From positions 9,750-15,141 of the forward strand of contig DQHV01000159.1 of assembly GCA_003524335.1 (NCBI GenBank): DNA of 5,392 nucleotides, given 5' to 3'. Below are positions 1 to 5,392 of the stretch, piece after piece (positions within the stretch are counted from its first letter, which is position 1; every line of letters starts with the position of its first letter). Position numbers and translations under genes: made by a program. The DNA is from Candidatus Aminicenantota bacterium. Its GTDB lineage: Bacteria > Acidobacteriota > Aminicenantia > Aminicenantales > UBA8522. The notes beneath the pieces are model-generated. The model ran no database searches. It was not told the origin of the DNA and saw nothing but the letters and a program-made list of their open reading frames with translations.

Positions 1-46
1 GCGGACGAGCCAGTCTCTTCCAGTGGAGGCGCCTGACCTTCGCCAT
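1..46 (-). CDS. Possible start of a further gene, cut by left edge
   Basis: After the TAA at 76-74, an ATG at 46-44 opens a frame of 15 codons (MAKVRRLHWKRLARP) that runs off the window. A GTG at 52-50 is an in-frame alternative. A weak purine stretch (GAGAAAAG) precedes them. The strongly basic N-terminus would suit a membrane or exported protein, and the spacing (27 bases or less) would suit the operon, but 15 codons are too few to prove coding. Confidence 0.25.
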   Translation of the reverse strand, partial: MAKVRRLHWKRLARP

Positions 47-73
47 CGCCACGTCTTTTCTCGCGAAATCTGG

Positions 74-1774
74 TTAATGGTTTGCCTGCGGAGGTTTTCC
101 GGCAAACCGTTGATACTCCGCCCGCAAACGTCCGGCATCCCACCGGCCGGGATGGATAAAGACTCGGTAGCGCAGGGTCATACTTTGGCCCGGTTTGAGG
201 GTCATGGGTCCGTAGCAGATCACGGCCGGGGTGAAAAAGCTCATCACGGCCCCGCGGATGGCATACCACGGCGTCGGGGACCGGGGGTTATCCGGATGGT
301 CGCAAAAGGCAATTCCCGCCGGGCGTCCATCGAAAAGGCCGGAATAGTCCATGGCCGTATGCTCCCCCCGGTAGCGGTCTTCCTGGAATCCAATGATGGG
401 CCCATCGCTCGTCGTCACTTGCCGTTCAGCGACGTCCTTGGCGAAGCGCACCGAAAGGCCCGAGTATCCGCCCCAGGACTGGCCGCCCGGTTCGTCCGGC
501 AGGGGAGTCCGGTCTAGGACGATGGCCCGGACAGCCGTGAAAACAGAGGTCCAGTCCATGGAATACCCGCGTTCCGCATCCGGCTGCGTGATCTCGATCG
601 TCCTTTTTTCGGTCAGGACGGGATCGGATTCGGCGGCGGGACAGTAGGCCAGGTCCATCCCGACTCCGGCCGAGAAGTCCTCTCGGGCTATGACTTTCAC
701 GTTGTTCCATGTGGTCCGGCCTTCAGGCCGGCCGGTCTTCGGGTCGATCTCCCAGTAGTTGACCTTGTTGATGAACTTCCAGCTAAACCAGAGGCCGTGA
801 TGCCAGATGTGGTCGGGGGGAATGTCCCAAGTCAGCGTCTTCCCGTCAGCTGTACTAAGAGGATGGAAGTAAACGGTATCAAGGGTTTGGTCGTAACGGA
901 ATTGCCAAAGGATTCCGCCTGGCCCGATGAGCGCGAGCGACTTTCCAGCCTGCGACTCCCAACGCCATGCGGGCTGGCCGGCGGGATTGGCCTTTTCGAC
1001 CACCCGGCCCGTCGCGGCCCATTCGACGCCCCGCCTGAGCAGAGCTTGATAACCCGGGTTCTTCATCGCCTCGACGTCGTGGCCCAGGAGAAGCGTGAAG
1101 CATCGCCCACGGTCGAAGCGGCCGGCGAGGGCGGCTGGTTCCCACTGCCCCGTGCCCTCCTTATCAGGAGCCGAGTAGGACGAAGCCAGGACCGTTGCCC
1201 CTTTCGAAAGCCCCGGCCTGTTCCACAGTTCATCTTCGATCTCGAACGGCTCGAGTTCGGCGGTGACCGGATGATCCGCTTTGTCGATCCGGACCGAGAA
1301 TTTGTGGCGGGGACCATGACTGGTCTGACCGGCCTTCCATGTCGCCAGCGTCAGCCTCCCATATTCCTCCCAGTCCGGAAATGAAGCGCTGCCCGCATGG
1401 ACGACGACATGGCCCTTTCCCCGGTGCACGAAATCGAAGTAGGCCCGTTTGGCCTCTTCGGGCCAGTTCTCGGCGTCCGGGCCGAGGCCGAACGAGTTCC
1501 AGTTGCTCAAGATGACATCATAGGGTTCGAGAAAGGAAGCGGTCAGAAGCCCGGGCGTCTCGGAAACATCGACCTTGAACCGGCCCGTCTCCTCGAGGAT
1601 GACCCTGAGCTTCGGAGTAGTTGCCTTCCAGTCGTGGTTATTCTGTCCGCTCAGGAGGAGTACCCGTACGGCCGGGCCCGCGTTGGGCTCGTGCTTTTGC
1701 CCGATCGCAGGTCCGATATTAGAAATGAGAAACGCCGCGGCGCAAGCGGCCGGGACGCGCCCTAAGCGGATCAT
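74..1774 (-). CDS. Exported ThuA-like / DUF6807 (PmoA-family) two-domain protein
   Basis: This 566-residue protein is predicted to act outside the cytoplasm in sugar metabolism, with no defined reaction. Residues 1-25 form a Sec signal (MIRLGR, hydrophobic VPAACAAAFLISNI, cleavage likely after GPAIG). Residues about 36-256 are a ThuA-like, class I glutamine-amidotransferase-fold domain: VRVLLLSGQNNHDWKATTPKLR (36-57), YDVILSNWNSFG (85-96), GKGHVVVHAGSASFPDWEEY (119-138), HPVTAEL (168-174) and GRCFTLLLGHDVEAMKNPGYQ (223-243). The VVVHAGSASF stretch carries no nucleophilic Cys, as is usual for ThuA relatives. After a short linker (258-268), residues about 269-555 match DUF6807, often labelled 'methane oxygenase PmoA', with the hallmark DHIWHHGLWFSW (321-332). 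ThuA itself is known from rhizobial trehalose/3-ketotrehalose utilisation. The start overlaps the stop of the membrane-protein gene. The family call is firm; the role is inferred from context. Confidence 0.9.
   Translation of the reverse strand: MIRLGRVPAACAAAFLISNIGPAIGQKHEPNAGPAVRVLLLSGQNNHDWKATTPKLRVILEETGRFKVDVSETPGLLTASFLEPYDVILSNWNSFGLGPDAENWPEEAKRAYFDFVHRGKGHVVVHAGSASFPDWEEYGRLTLATWKAGQTSHGPRHKFSVRIDKADHPVTAELEPFEIEDELWNRPGLSKGATVLASSYSAPDKEGTGQWEPAALAGRFDRGRCFTLLLGHDVEAMKNPGYQALLRRGVEWAATGRVVEKANPAGQPAWRWESQAGKSLALIGPGGILWQFRYDQTLDTVYFHPLSTADGKTLTWDIPPDHIWHHGLWFSWKFINKVNYWEIDPKTGRPEGRTTWNNVKVIAREDFSAGVGMDLAYCPAAESDPVLTEKRTIEITQPDAERGYSMDWTSVFTAVRAIVLDRTPLPDEPGGQSWGGYSGLSVRFAKDVAERQVTTSDGPIIGFQEDRYRGEHTAMDYSGLFDGRPAGIAFCDHPDNPRSPTPWYAIRGAVMSFFTPAVICYGPMTLKPGQSMTLRYRVFIHPGRWDAGRLRAEYQRFAGKPPQANH
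1771..1774 (-). promoter_or_regulatory. ATGA stop/start overlap (translational coupling)
   Basis: The TGA of the membrane-protein gene (1773-1771) shares bases with the ATG of the next gene (1774-1772). In the downstream frame a TAG at 1795-1793 lies six codons before that ATG with no alternative start between, so the overlap start is the only upstream choice. Only a weak AGCAGG-like site precedes it; a full AAGGAGGA (1809-1802) lies 27 bases away, too far for direct use. Reinitiation by ribosomes finishing the membrane protein is the likely mode. Confidence 0.65.
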
Positions 1775-2292
1775 GGTCGTTTTTTGCCTGCTCTAGAAGA
1801 GTCCTCCTTATCAGCTTTGTCGGCGAGAGCCTTCGCTATCGCCCCAAAGATCACGGCCACGAACAACGCGATTACGGTCCTATCGACCTCTCTTAGCCCG
1901 GGAAAAGCCGCATCAAACGCAGTGGCCTTCTGAAGCATGCTCCAGGCGACGAAAGCGACCGGCGGGATGATGACACGAAGTATGTCCCACGGATCTTTTG
2001 TCGGGAGGCGACGCACAATATACAACACGATGCTTACGGCGATAAGACTCCAGAACGCCCAGCGGAGCGTTCCCGGATCTGTAATCGTGGTGATCGATTG
2101 TCCAGCTTGGTCTTGCTCGGTCTTTGTCGTTAGAGAAAGAATTGTCGAGTGCAGAGCAAGCACCTCTGCGGGTACTAAGGCTGCGACCGCGTCTATGTAG
2201 GTGCTCATACCGGGTGGGGAAGTTGAGGTGCTGGCGCCTGAAGGAGAATTAAACCGTTTTGTCGTCAATGCGGCATATGCCCAAGTGCTCAT
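1771..2292 (-). CDS. Small multi-pass membrane protein of unknown function
   Basis: I cannot assign a function. The 173-residue product has a polar Ser/Thr/Pro-rich N-terminus (10-30), then a hydrophobic, probably membrane-associated segment with YIDAVAALVPAEVLALHSTIL (32-52) that has the look of a conserved family motif. A polar loop with KTEQDQ (57-62) follows, then three likely membrane helices at about 77-94 (LRWAFWSLIAVSIVLYIV), 104-120 (ILRVIIPPVAFVAWSML) and 138-157 (RTVIALFVAVIFGAIAKALA), and a highly charged tail (ADKADKEDSSRAGKKRP). There is no cleavable signal peptide and no catalytic motif. The start is set by a near-consensus ribosome binding site. The stop overlaps the ThuA-DUF6807 start by four bases, so the two are probably cotranslated. 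Hand-counted GC is about 55% over 1801-2280, lower than the surrounding genes, which hints at separate acquisition. It could be a transporter accessory, a membrane anchor or sensor, or a passenger; I favour none. Confidence 0.85.
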   Translation of the reverse strand: MSTWAYAALTTKRFNSPSGASTSTSPPGMSTYIDAVAALVPAEVLALHSTILSLTTKTEQDQAGQSITTITDPGTLRWAFWSLIAVSIVLYIVRRLPTKDPWDILRVIIPPVAFVAWSMLQKATAFDAAFPGLREVDRTVIALFVAVIFGAIAKALADKADKEDSSRAGKKRP

Positions 2293-2298
2293 CAGAGG

Positions 2299-2306
2299 CC
2301 TCCTTT
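2299..2306 (-). promoter_or_regulatory. Strong ribosome binding site for the small membrane protein
   Basis: AAAGGAGG on the minus strand, an almost perfect anti-Shine-Dalgarno match, is 6 bases before the ATG at 2292-2290, in a short AT-rich spacer after the GH36 stop. It supports this ATG over the internal Met codon 29 and is the best evidence that the following gene is real. Confidence 0.85.
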
Positions 2307-2321
2307 ACATTAAATAAAACC

Positions 2322-4355
2322 TCAGCGGACGCGGCGGTACTTGATCAGCAGCGACCCCGGCGCCTCGGGAATCTTAATGCACAATCCCGCCGCGAGCTCG
2401 CGGCCGGTCTTGAACAGAGTGATCCCGTAATCCTCGAAGGTCACCTCATAATCACCGTCAGGCTCGAGGTTATGGAGGATGACCGTGATCGAGGACTCGG
2501 CGGCCTGATGCCTCCGGAAGGCCAGGACGATTCCGTCCCGCTCCTCCGGCCGGTTCCACTGGAAGGCCGCCCAGGCCTCATCCGAGGTCGAGTAGTCCGT
2601 CAGGGGGTAAAAATCTCCATAGAAGTAGGGCCGGAGCGTCCTGAACTCGGCGATATCTTCGTGAGCCTGGGCTAAGTTGAAGGGCGCATTATTGTACGTC
2701 CCATTGATCTCCCAGCCCAAGACCAGTGCCCCGCCCATGGAGCTCCGGAAGAAATATTTCTGAGTGTTGTTGTTGCCTGTCCCGCTGCAGGGGAGGAAGA
2801 GCTGAAGGCCATAAGTGTGGCACTGGTACCCATTGGGCTCGAAATAGCTGTAGTCGGTCCGCCAGAGCGGCACGCTTCGGCCGATCGTTTCCAGGTCGAT
2901 CCGGCGTCCGCCCGAGGCGCAGTTGTCGATGAGAAGCCCGGGAACCCGATCCAGAAGAGCATCCCAGTAGGCATACAGCCCCTCGATGTGCTTCATCTCG
3001 GCGATGCCGACGCGGTCGGGGGTATCCATCGCCTGCCAATAGGGGGCGGGGTCGAAATTGAAGTCCTGCCGGTAGATCGTCACGCCTTCCGACTGCAAAA
3101 AATTCGAGATATGGTCGGTCAGCCAGCTCAGCGCCTGGGGATTGCCGAAGTCGAGAAGCCGGTTGGGATTTCCCGGAAGCTTGGTCAGCCATTCGGGGTG
3201 CTCGCGGTCGAGCCAGGTCGCTTCATAGACACGCTCTGGTTCGAACCAGACAACGAACCCTTTCCCCCACTTCTTGGCGGCTTCGGTGACCGGTTTCAAG
3301 CCCCGGGGAAACCTCTCCCGGCTGGGAAACCAGCTGCCCACGCCCGACCACCAGGACCGAGTTGCGTTCTCATACCATCCGGCGTCGATCCAGCAGGCCT
3401 CCGGGTCGATCCCGAACTGGCGGAGGCGGTCGATCATGGCCAGGGCATAGCTTTCGGTAGCGCAGACGTACTCGTTGCAGGGGAAAGGCCCGCCGAACCC
3501 GACACCGTGGCTGAGCGGAAGCTCGACCGGCTTTCCTTGCGGCCGGGGGGTGTGATGGGCGAGGACGAACCTTCGGAAGAGGTTGTGTCCGGACATCCGG
3601 TCGGCGCTCTTCCAGAAGAGCAAGGCGATCGAAGGAGACCGAACTTCTTCTCCCGGCTTCAGCCGGAAGTGGGTCCTCTCCATTCCGGCATCGAGGCGGA
3701 GGGTATGTGCCCCCGTCTTCTTGACGGACGCTTTCCACCTGCCGCTCCAGCCGACGGCGGCCACGATTCCCCTTTCCGGCGCGGCGATGTTGAAAAAGGG
3801 AAAGGCCGTCGTATCGGAAGAACGGCCTCTAGTTGGACCGAACCGGACTTCCGCGTTTTCGGGAAGGGCGTCGCGGACCGGGGCGAAGTCGGACCGCTGC
3901 GCGTCGCTCCCCAGGGCGCGGTAGAGCACTGATTCGCCCTCGGGCCAGTCGGCGAACCGCACGACGCAGTTCATGACGTCCGCGATGACCGGTGTATCGG
4001 ACGATCCCTCGTTCTTAAACCGGAGAACCCACTCGGCCGCGGGAAAATCGGGGTAGAGAGTGTAGAGGGCGGTGACGCGGAGCTTAGTGGCGGGGTCGCG
4101 GTAGACGACTGTTTCTATGGTCTTGTCGCCGTCCGCGCGCATCTCGGGAGCGGACGCCCATCTGGCCAAGAATTCAGAGGACGGCTTGCCGCCATATGTG
4201 AAGGCAAACGGCGGTGCGGCGGTCCTCTTGATGTGGGCGGCGACGAACCTGTCGAGGTTCCCCCGGTCATGAGTGGCCGCCGAATCACCTCCGGCCGCAA
4301 AAAAGAGCCGGACCAAAGCCAATAGTGCAATGCCTAAGAGACAAGTCCGCTTCAT
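2322..4355 (-). CDS. Exported GH36-type alpha-galactosidase-like glycoside hydrolase
   Basis: This is a retaining glycosidase predicted to release terminal alpha-linked galactose or a related sugar outside the cytoplasm. The chosen ATG (4355) gives 677 residues. An in-frame ATG 15 bases upstream would overlap the ribosome binding site and spoil the signal peptide. Residues 1 to about 26 form a Sec signal (MKRTCLLGIALLALVRLFFA, then AAGGDSA). A beta-rich N-terminal domain runs to about 285, followed by a (beta/alpha)8 barrel with CWIDAGWYE (322-330), WFEPERV (370-376), YRQDFNFDP (428-436), CASGGRRID (479-487) and LWRTDYSYF (497-505). The C-terminal beta-sandwich covers roughly 580-677. By family logic Asp431 (RQDFN) is the nucleophile and Asp501 (RTDY) the acid/base. 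Length and domain order fit GH36. The barrel departs from the well-studied KWDMN...SDNTD pattern, so the exact sugar (alpha-galactose, alpha-GalNAc, beta-L-arabinopyranose) is open. It ends 29 bases before the small membrane-protein gene. Confidence 0.9.
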   Translation of the reverse strand: MKRTCLLGIALLALVRLFFAAGGDSAATHDRGNLDRFVAAHIKRTAAPPFAFTYGGKPSSEFLARWASAPEMRADGDKTIETVVYRDPATKLRVTALYTLYPDFPAAEWVLRFKNEGSSDTPVIADVMNCVVRFADWPEGESVLYRALGSDAQRSDFAPVRDALPENAEVRFGPTRGRSSDTTAFPFFNIAAPERGIVAAVGWSGRWKASVKKTGAHTLRLDAGMERTHFRLKPGEEVRSPSIALLFWKSADRMSGHNLFRRFVLAHHTPRPQGKPVELPLSHGVGFGGPFPCNEYVCATESYALAMIDRLRQFGIDPEACWIDAGWYENATRSWWSGVGSWFPSRERFPRGLKPVTEAAKKWGKGFVVWFEPERVYEATWLDREHPEWLTKLPGNPNRLLDFGNPQALSWLTDHISNFLQSEGVTIYRQDFNFDPAPYWQAMDTPDRVGIAEMKHIEGLYAYWDALLDRVPGLLIDNCASGGRRIDLETIGRSVPLWRTDYSYFEPNGYQCHTYGLQLFLPCSGTGNNNTQKYFFRSSMGGALVLGWEINGTYNNAPFNLAQAHEDIAEFRTLRPYFYGDFYPLTDYSTSDEAWAAFQWNRPEERDGIVLAFRRHQAAESSITVILHNLEPDGDYEVTFEDYGITLFKTGRELAAGLCIKIPEAPGSLLIKYRRVR

Positions 4356-4362
4356 AGGGTTT

Positions 4363-4368
4363 CCCTCC
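4363..4368 (-). promoter_or_regulatory. Ribosome binding site that fixes the GH36 start
   Basis: GGAGGG on the minus strand lies 7 bases before the ATG at 4355-4353. The site sits inside the five extra codons that would be translated if the in-frame ATG at 4370 were used. This argues strongly for 4355, where a classic signal peptide (MKRTCLLGIALLAL...) begins directly. Confidence 0.8.
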
Positions 4369-4396
4369 ATTCCATTTCTCGATATCGGTCTGCGGT

Positions 4397-4411
4397 CTGA
4401 CCTTCGGTCAG
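4397..4411 (-). other. Small perfect hairpin over the racemase stop codon
   Basis: A 6-bp perfect inverted repeat with a 3-base loop (CTGACC-GAA-GGTCAG on the minus strand) includes the TGA stop of the racemase gene. One G-T wobble and one further G-C pair could extend it. No T-run follows on the transcribed strand, so it does not look like a Rho-independent terminator. It may be an mRNA-processing or stability hairpin, or chance. Four GACCG pentamers cluster at about 4420-4385 in and around it. Confidence 0.4.
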
Positions 4412-5392
4412 GCGGTCCGGTTTAGATAGACTTTAGCCACGTAAGGGGAAGTCATTGACTGGAGCATGGCCCCGTAATCGAGGTCGAACTTGACTTCGTC
4501 TCCGACCTTGAGGTCCGTTTTTTTGGCGTCGGCGATCAGATGGTCGCTGCTGGCCCCGAGGATGTCGATTTCAATCCTCGGGTAGATCTGGGTGTAGAGG
4601 ACATCCTGGCGGCCGATGTTCAGGATGGCCCGCCTGATGACGCCCCGGTCCGAGAAGGTAGGGATGGTGCCGAAGGCGTCGAGCCCGATCTCCCCGTAGG
4701 GGACGGAAGGCTTGATTTTGGATTCGATGACCTCGGCGACGAGGGCAAAGGCGTCATAATAAAGCCCCGGGATTCCTTTCTCCTCTAAGTCTCTCCCCCC
4801 GAGCAGGAGGGCGTCTCCGATACGGGCGAAGTTGATATTCTTGGCCTTGGCCACGGATTTGAGCCAGGAATAGACAGTCGAGCAGCCTATGGAGACGAAC
4901 TCGAGTCGGAGCTTGAAGCTATTCTCGATCTCTTGCGCCAGAGAGGACAAAACGGACATGTTGTTCTCATCGGGCTTGACGCCGCCGAAGCAGGAGAGGT
5001 TGGAGCCGATCCCGGCCAGTCGCACCCCTTCGAGAGATACCGTTTCTTTAACGGCCTCTTCGAGGTCCAGGGGCATGATGCCTTCCCTCAGGTCTCCCAG
5101 TTCTACCATCAGAATCACTTTGTGTCGGACCCCGTTTCTCATGGCCGCCTTGGAGAGCTCCCGGATGACCGCAACTTCGGAATTGAGGCTGATATCGGCG
5201 TATCGGACTACGGCGTCCGCCTCGCTCAAGGTGGGCATCCGAAGCAGGAGCCGAGTCGCCCTGATCCCTGCCTCCCGCATCCTTTGGAGGTTGGCGATCC
5301 GGGAATCGGCCAGGATGGAGATTCCGTTTCTCACGAAGACATCGGCGATGATAGGATCCCCGAGAACGCCCTTGGTCACCCCGATAATCCCG
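4408..5392 (-). CDS. Alanine/ornithine racemase-family PLP-dependent enzyme, 5' end cut by window edge
   Basis: This cytoplasmic fold-III pyridoxal-phosphate enzyme probably interconverts L- and D-forms of an amino acid; the closest family I recognise is the alanine/ornithine racemase group typified by clostridial ornithine racemase. The reading frame stays open to the right edge, giving 327 visible codons. A GTG at 5379-5377 could be mistaken for a start, but it encodes the Val of a VTKG motif whose Lys is the expected PLP-binding residue, so the true start lies outside, perhaps 30-40 codons upstream. Numbering from that Val: VTKGVLGDP (1-9), ADSRIANLQRMREAG (24-38), RYADISLNSE (59-68), HKVILMVELGDLREG (86-100), GIGSNLSCFGG (123-133), SIGCSTVYSWL (163-173), FARIGDALLLGGRD (184-197) and a C-terminal beta domain with GDEVKFDLDYGAMLQSMTSPYV (293-314). 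No signal peptide can be judged. The family call is secure. The substrate (ornithine, alanine, serine or other) is not. It lies 52 bases upstream of the GH36 gene on the same strand. Confidence 0.88.
   Translation of the reverse strand, partial: GIIGVTKGVLGDPIIADVFVRNGISILADSRIANLQRMREAGIRATRLLLRMPTLSEADAVVRYADISLNSEVAVIRELSKAAMRNGVRHKVILMVELGDLREGIMPLDLEEAVKETVSLEGVRLAGIGSNLSCFGGVKPDENNMSVLSSLAQEIENSFKLRLEFVSIGCSTVYSWLKSVAKAKNINFARIGDALLLGGRDLEEKGIPGLYYDAFALVAEVIESKIKPSVPYGEIGLDAFGTIPTFSDRGVIRRAILNIGRQDVLYTQIYPRIEIDILGASSDHLIADAKKTDLKVGDEVKFDLDYGAMLQSMTSPYVAKVYLNRTA

Noticed and set aside
23..517. Plus-strand open frame (164 codons) at the left edge
   Set aside because: Most of it overlaps the DUF6807 domain antisense; the composition is that of a shadow frame and no protein family is recognisable.
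797..1384. Plus-strand open frame (195 codons) opposite the ThuA-DUF6807 gene
   Set aside because: It is an antisense shadow: no family features, and the opposite strand encodes well-recognised domains across the same bases.
1802..1809. AAGGAGGA as the direct ribosome site for the ThuA-DUF6807 gene
   Set aside because: It is 27 bases from the ATG, and an in-frame TAG at 1795-1793 rules out a start closer to it. It encodes Lys-Glu-Asp of the membrane protein's charged tail.
2300..2310. ATG-TAA start-stop pair just before the membrane-protein ribosome site
   Set aside because: It is a minimal two-codon element in an AT-rich spacer without its own ribosome site; chance is the simplest explanation.
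2817..3932. Long plus-strand open frame (371 codons) opposite the GH36 gene
   Set aside because: It is fully antisense to a clear GH36 barrel. The translation is rich in Pro, Gly and Arg with no domain or ribosome site, as expected from the mirrored codon bias of a high-GC gene.
4356..4370. Longer GH36 start at the in-frame ATG 4370
   Set aside because: These 15 bases contain the GGAGGG ribosome binding site for the ATG at 4355, and the extra residues MEGNP would precede an otherwise perfect signal peptide.
4397..4411. Rho-independent terminator after the racemase
   Set aside because: The hairpin is short (6 bp) and is followed on the minus strand by AGACCGCAGACC, with no T-run.

Overview
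The window looks like bacterial chromosome of fairly high GC (roughly 60-70% in the lines I counted by hand). Everything I can support lies on the minus strand, so transcription runs from the right edge to the left edge. Two genes begin with Sec-type signal peptides, which suggests an envelope-rich, sugar-degrading bacterium. Acidobacteriota/Aminicenantes- or Planctomycetota-like organisms fit this style, but I cannot assign a taxon from the sequence alone.

Layout in transcription order (right to left): (1) 5392-4408, a 5'-truncated fold-III PLP enzyme of the alanine/ornithine racemase family; (2) a 52-base spacer with a small hairpin over the racemase stop codon and a strong ribosome binding site; (3) 4355-2322, an exported GH36-type alpha-galactosidase-like glycoside hydrolase; (4) a 29-base spacer with a near-consensus ribosome binding site; (5) 2292-1771, a small multi-pass membrane protein of unknown function with noticeably lower GC (about 55%); (6) 1774-74, overlapping the previous gene by four bases (ATGA), an exported two-domain protein with an N-terminal ThuA-like domain and a C-terminal DUF6807 ('PmoA family') domain; (7) 46-1, possibly the first codons of another gene, unproven.

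The tight spacing, shared direction and one start/stop overlap suggest one transcript, at least from the GH36 gene through the ThuA-DUF6807 gene. The likely theme is extracytoplasmic breakdown of a galactose-type or related glycan: GH36 cleaves alpha-linked sugars, while ThuA and DUF6807 domains recur in bacterial sugar-utilisation loci without a settled biochemical role. The racemase does not obviously belong to that theme and may be the end of an upstream unit. The least explained component is the small membrane protein: it has a good ribosome binding site, sits in the middle of the sugar genes and is apparently translationally coupled to the ThuA-DUF6807 gene. I see no RNA genes, CRISPR arrays, insertion sequences or clear promoters, and there is no gene-free stretch longer than about 75 bases.
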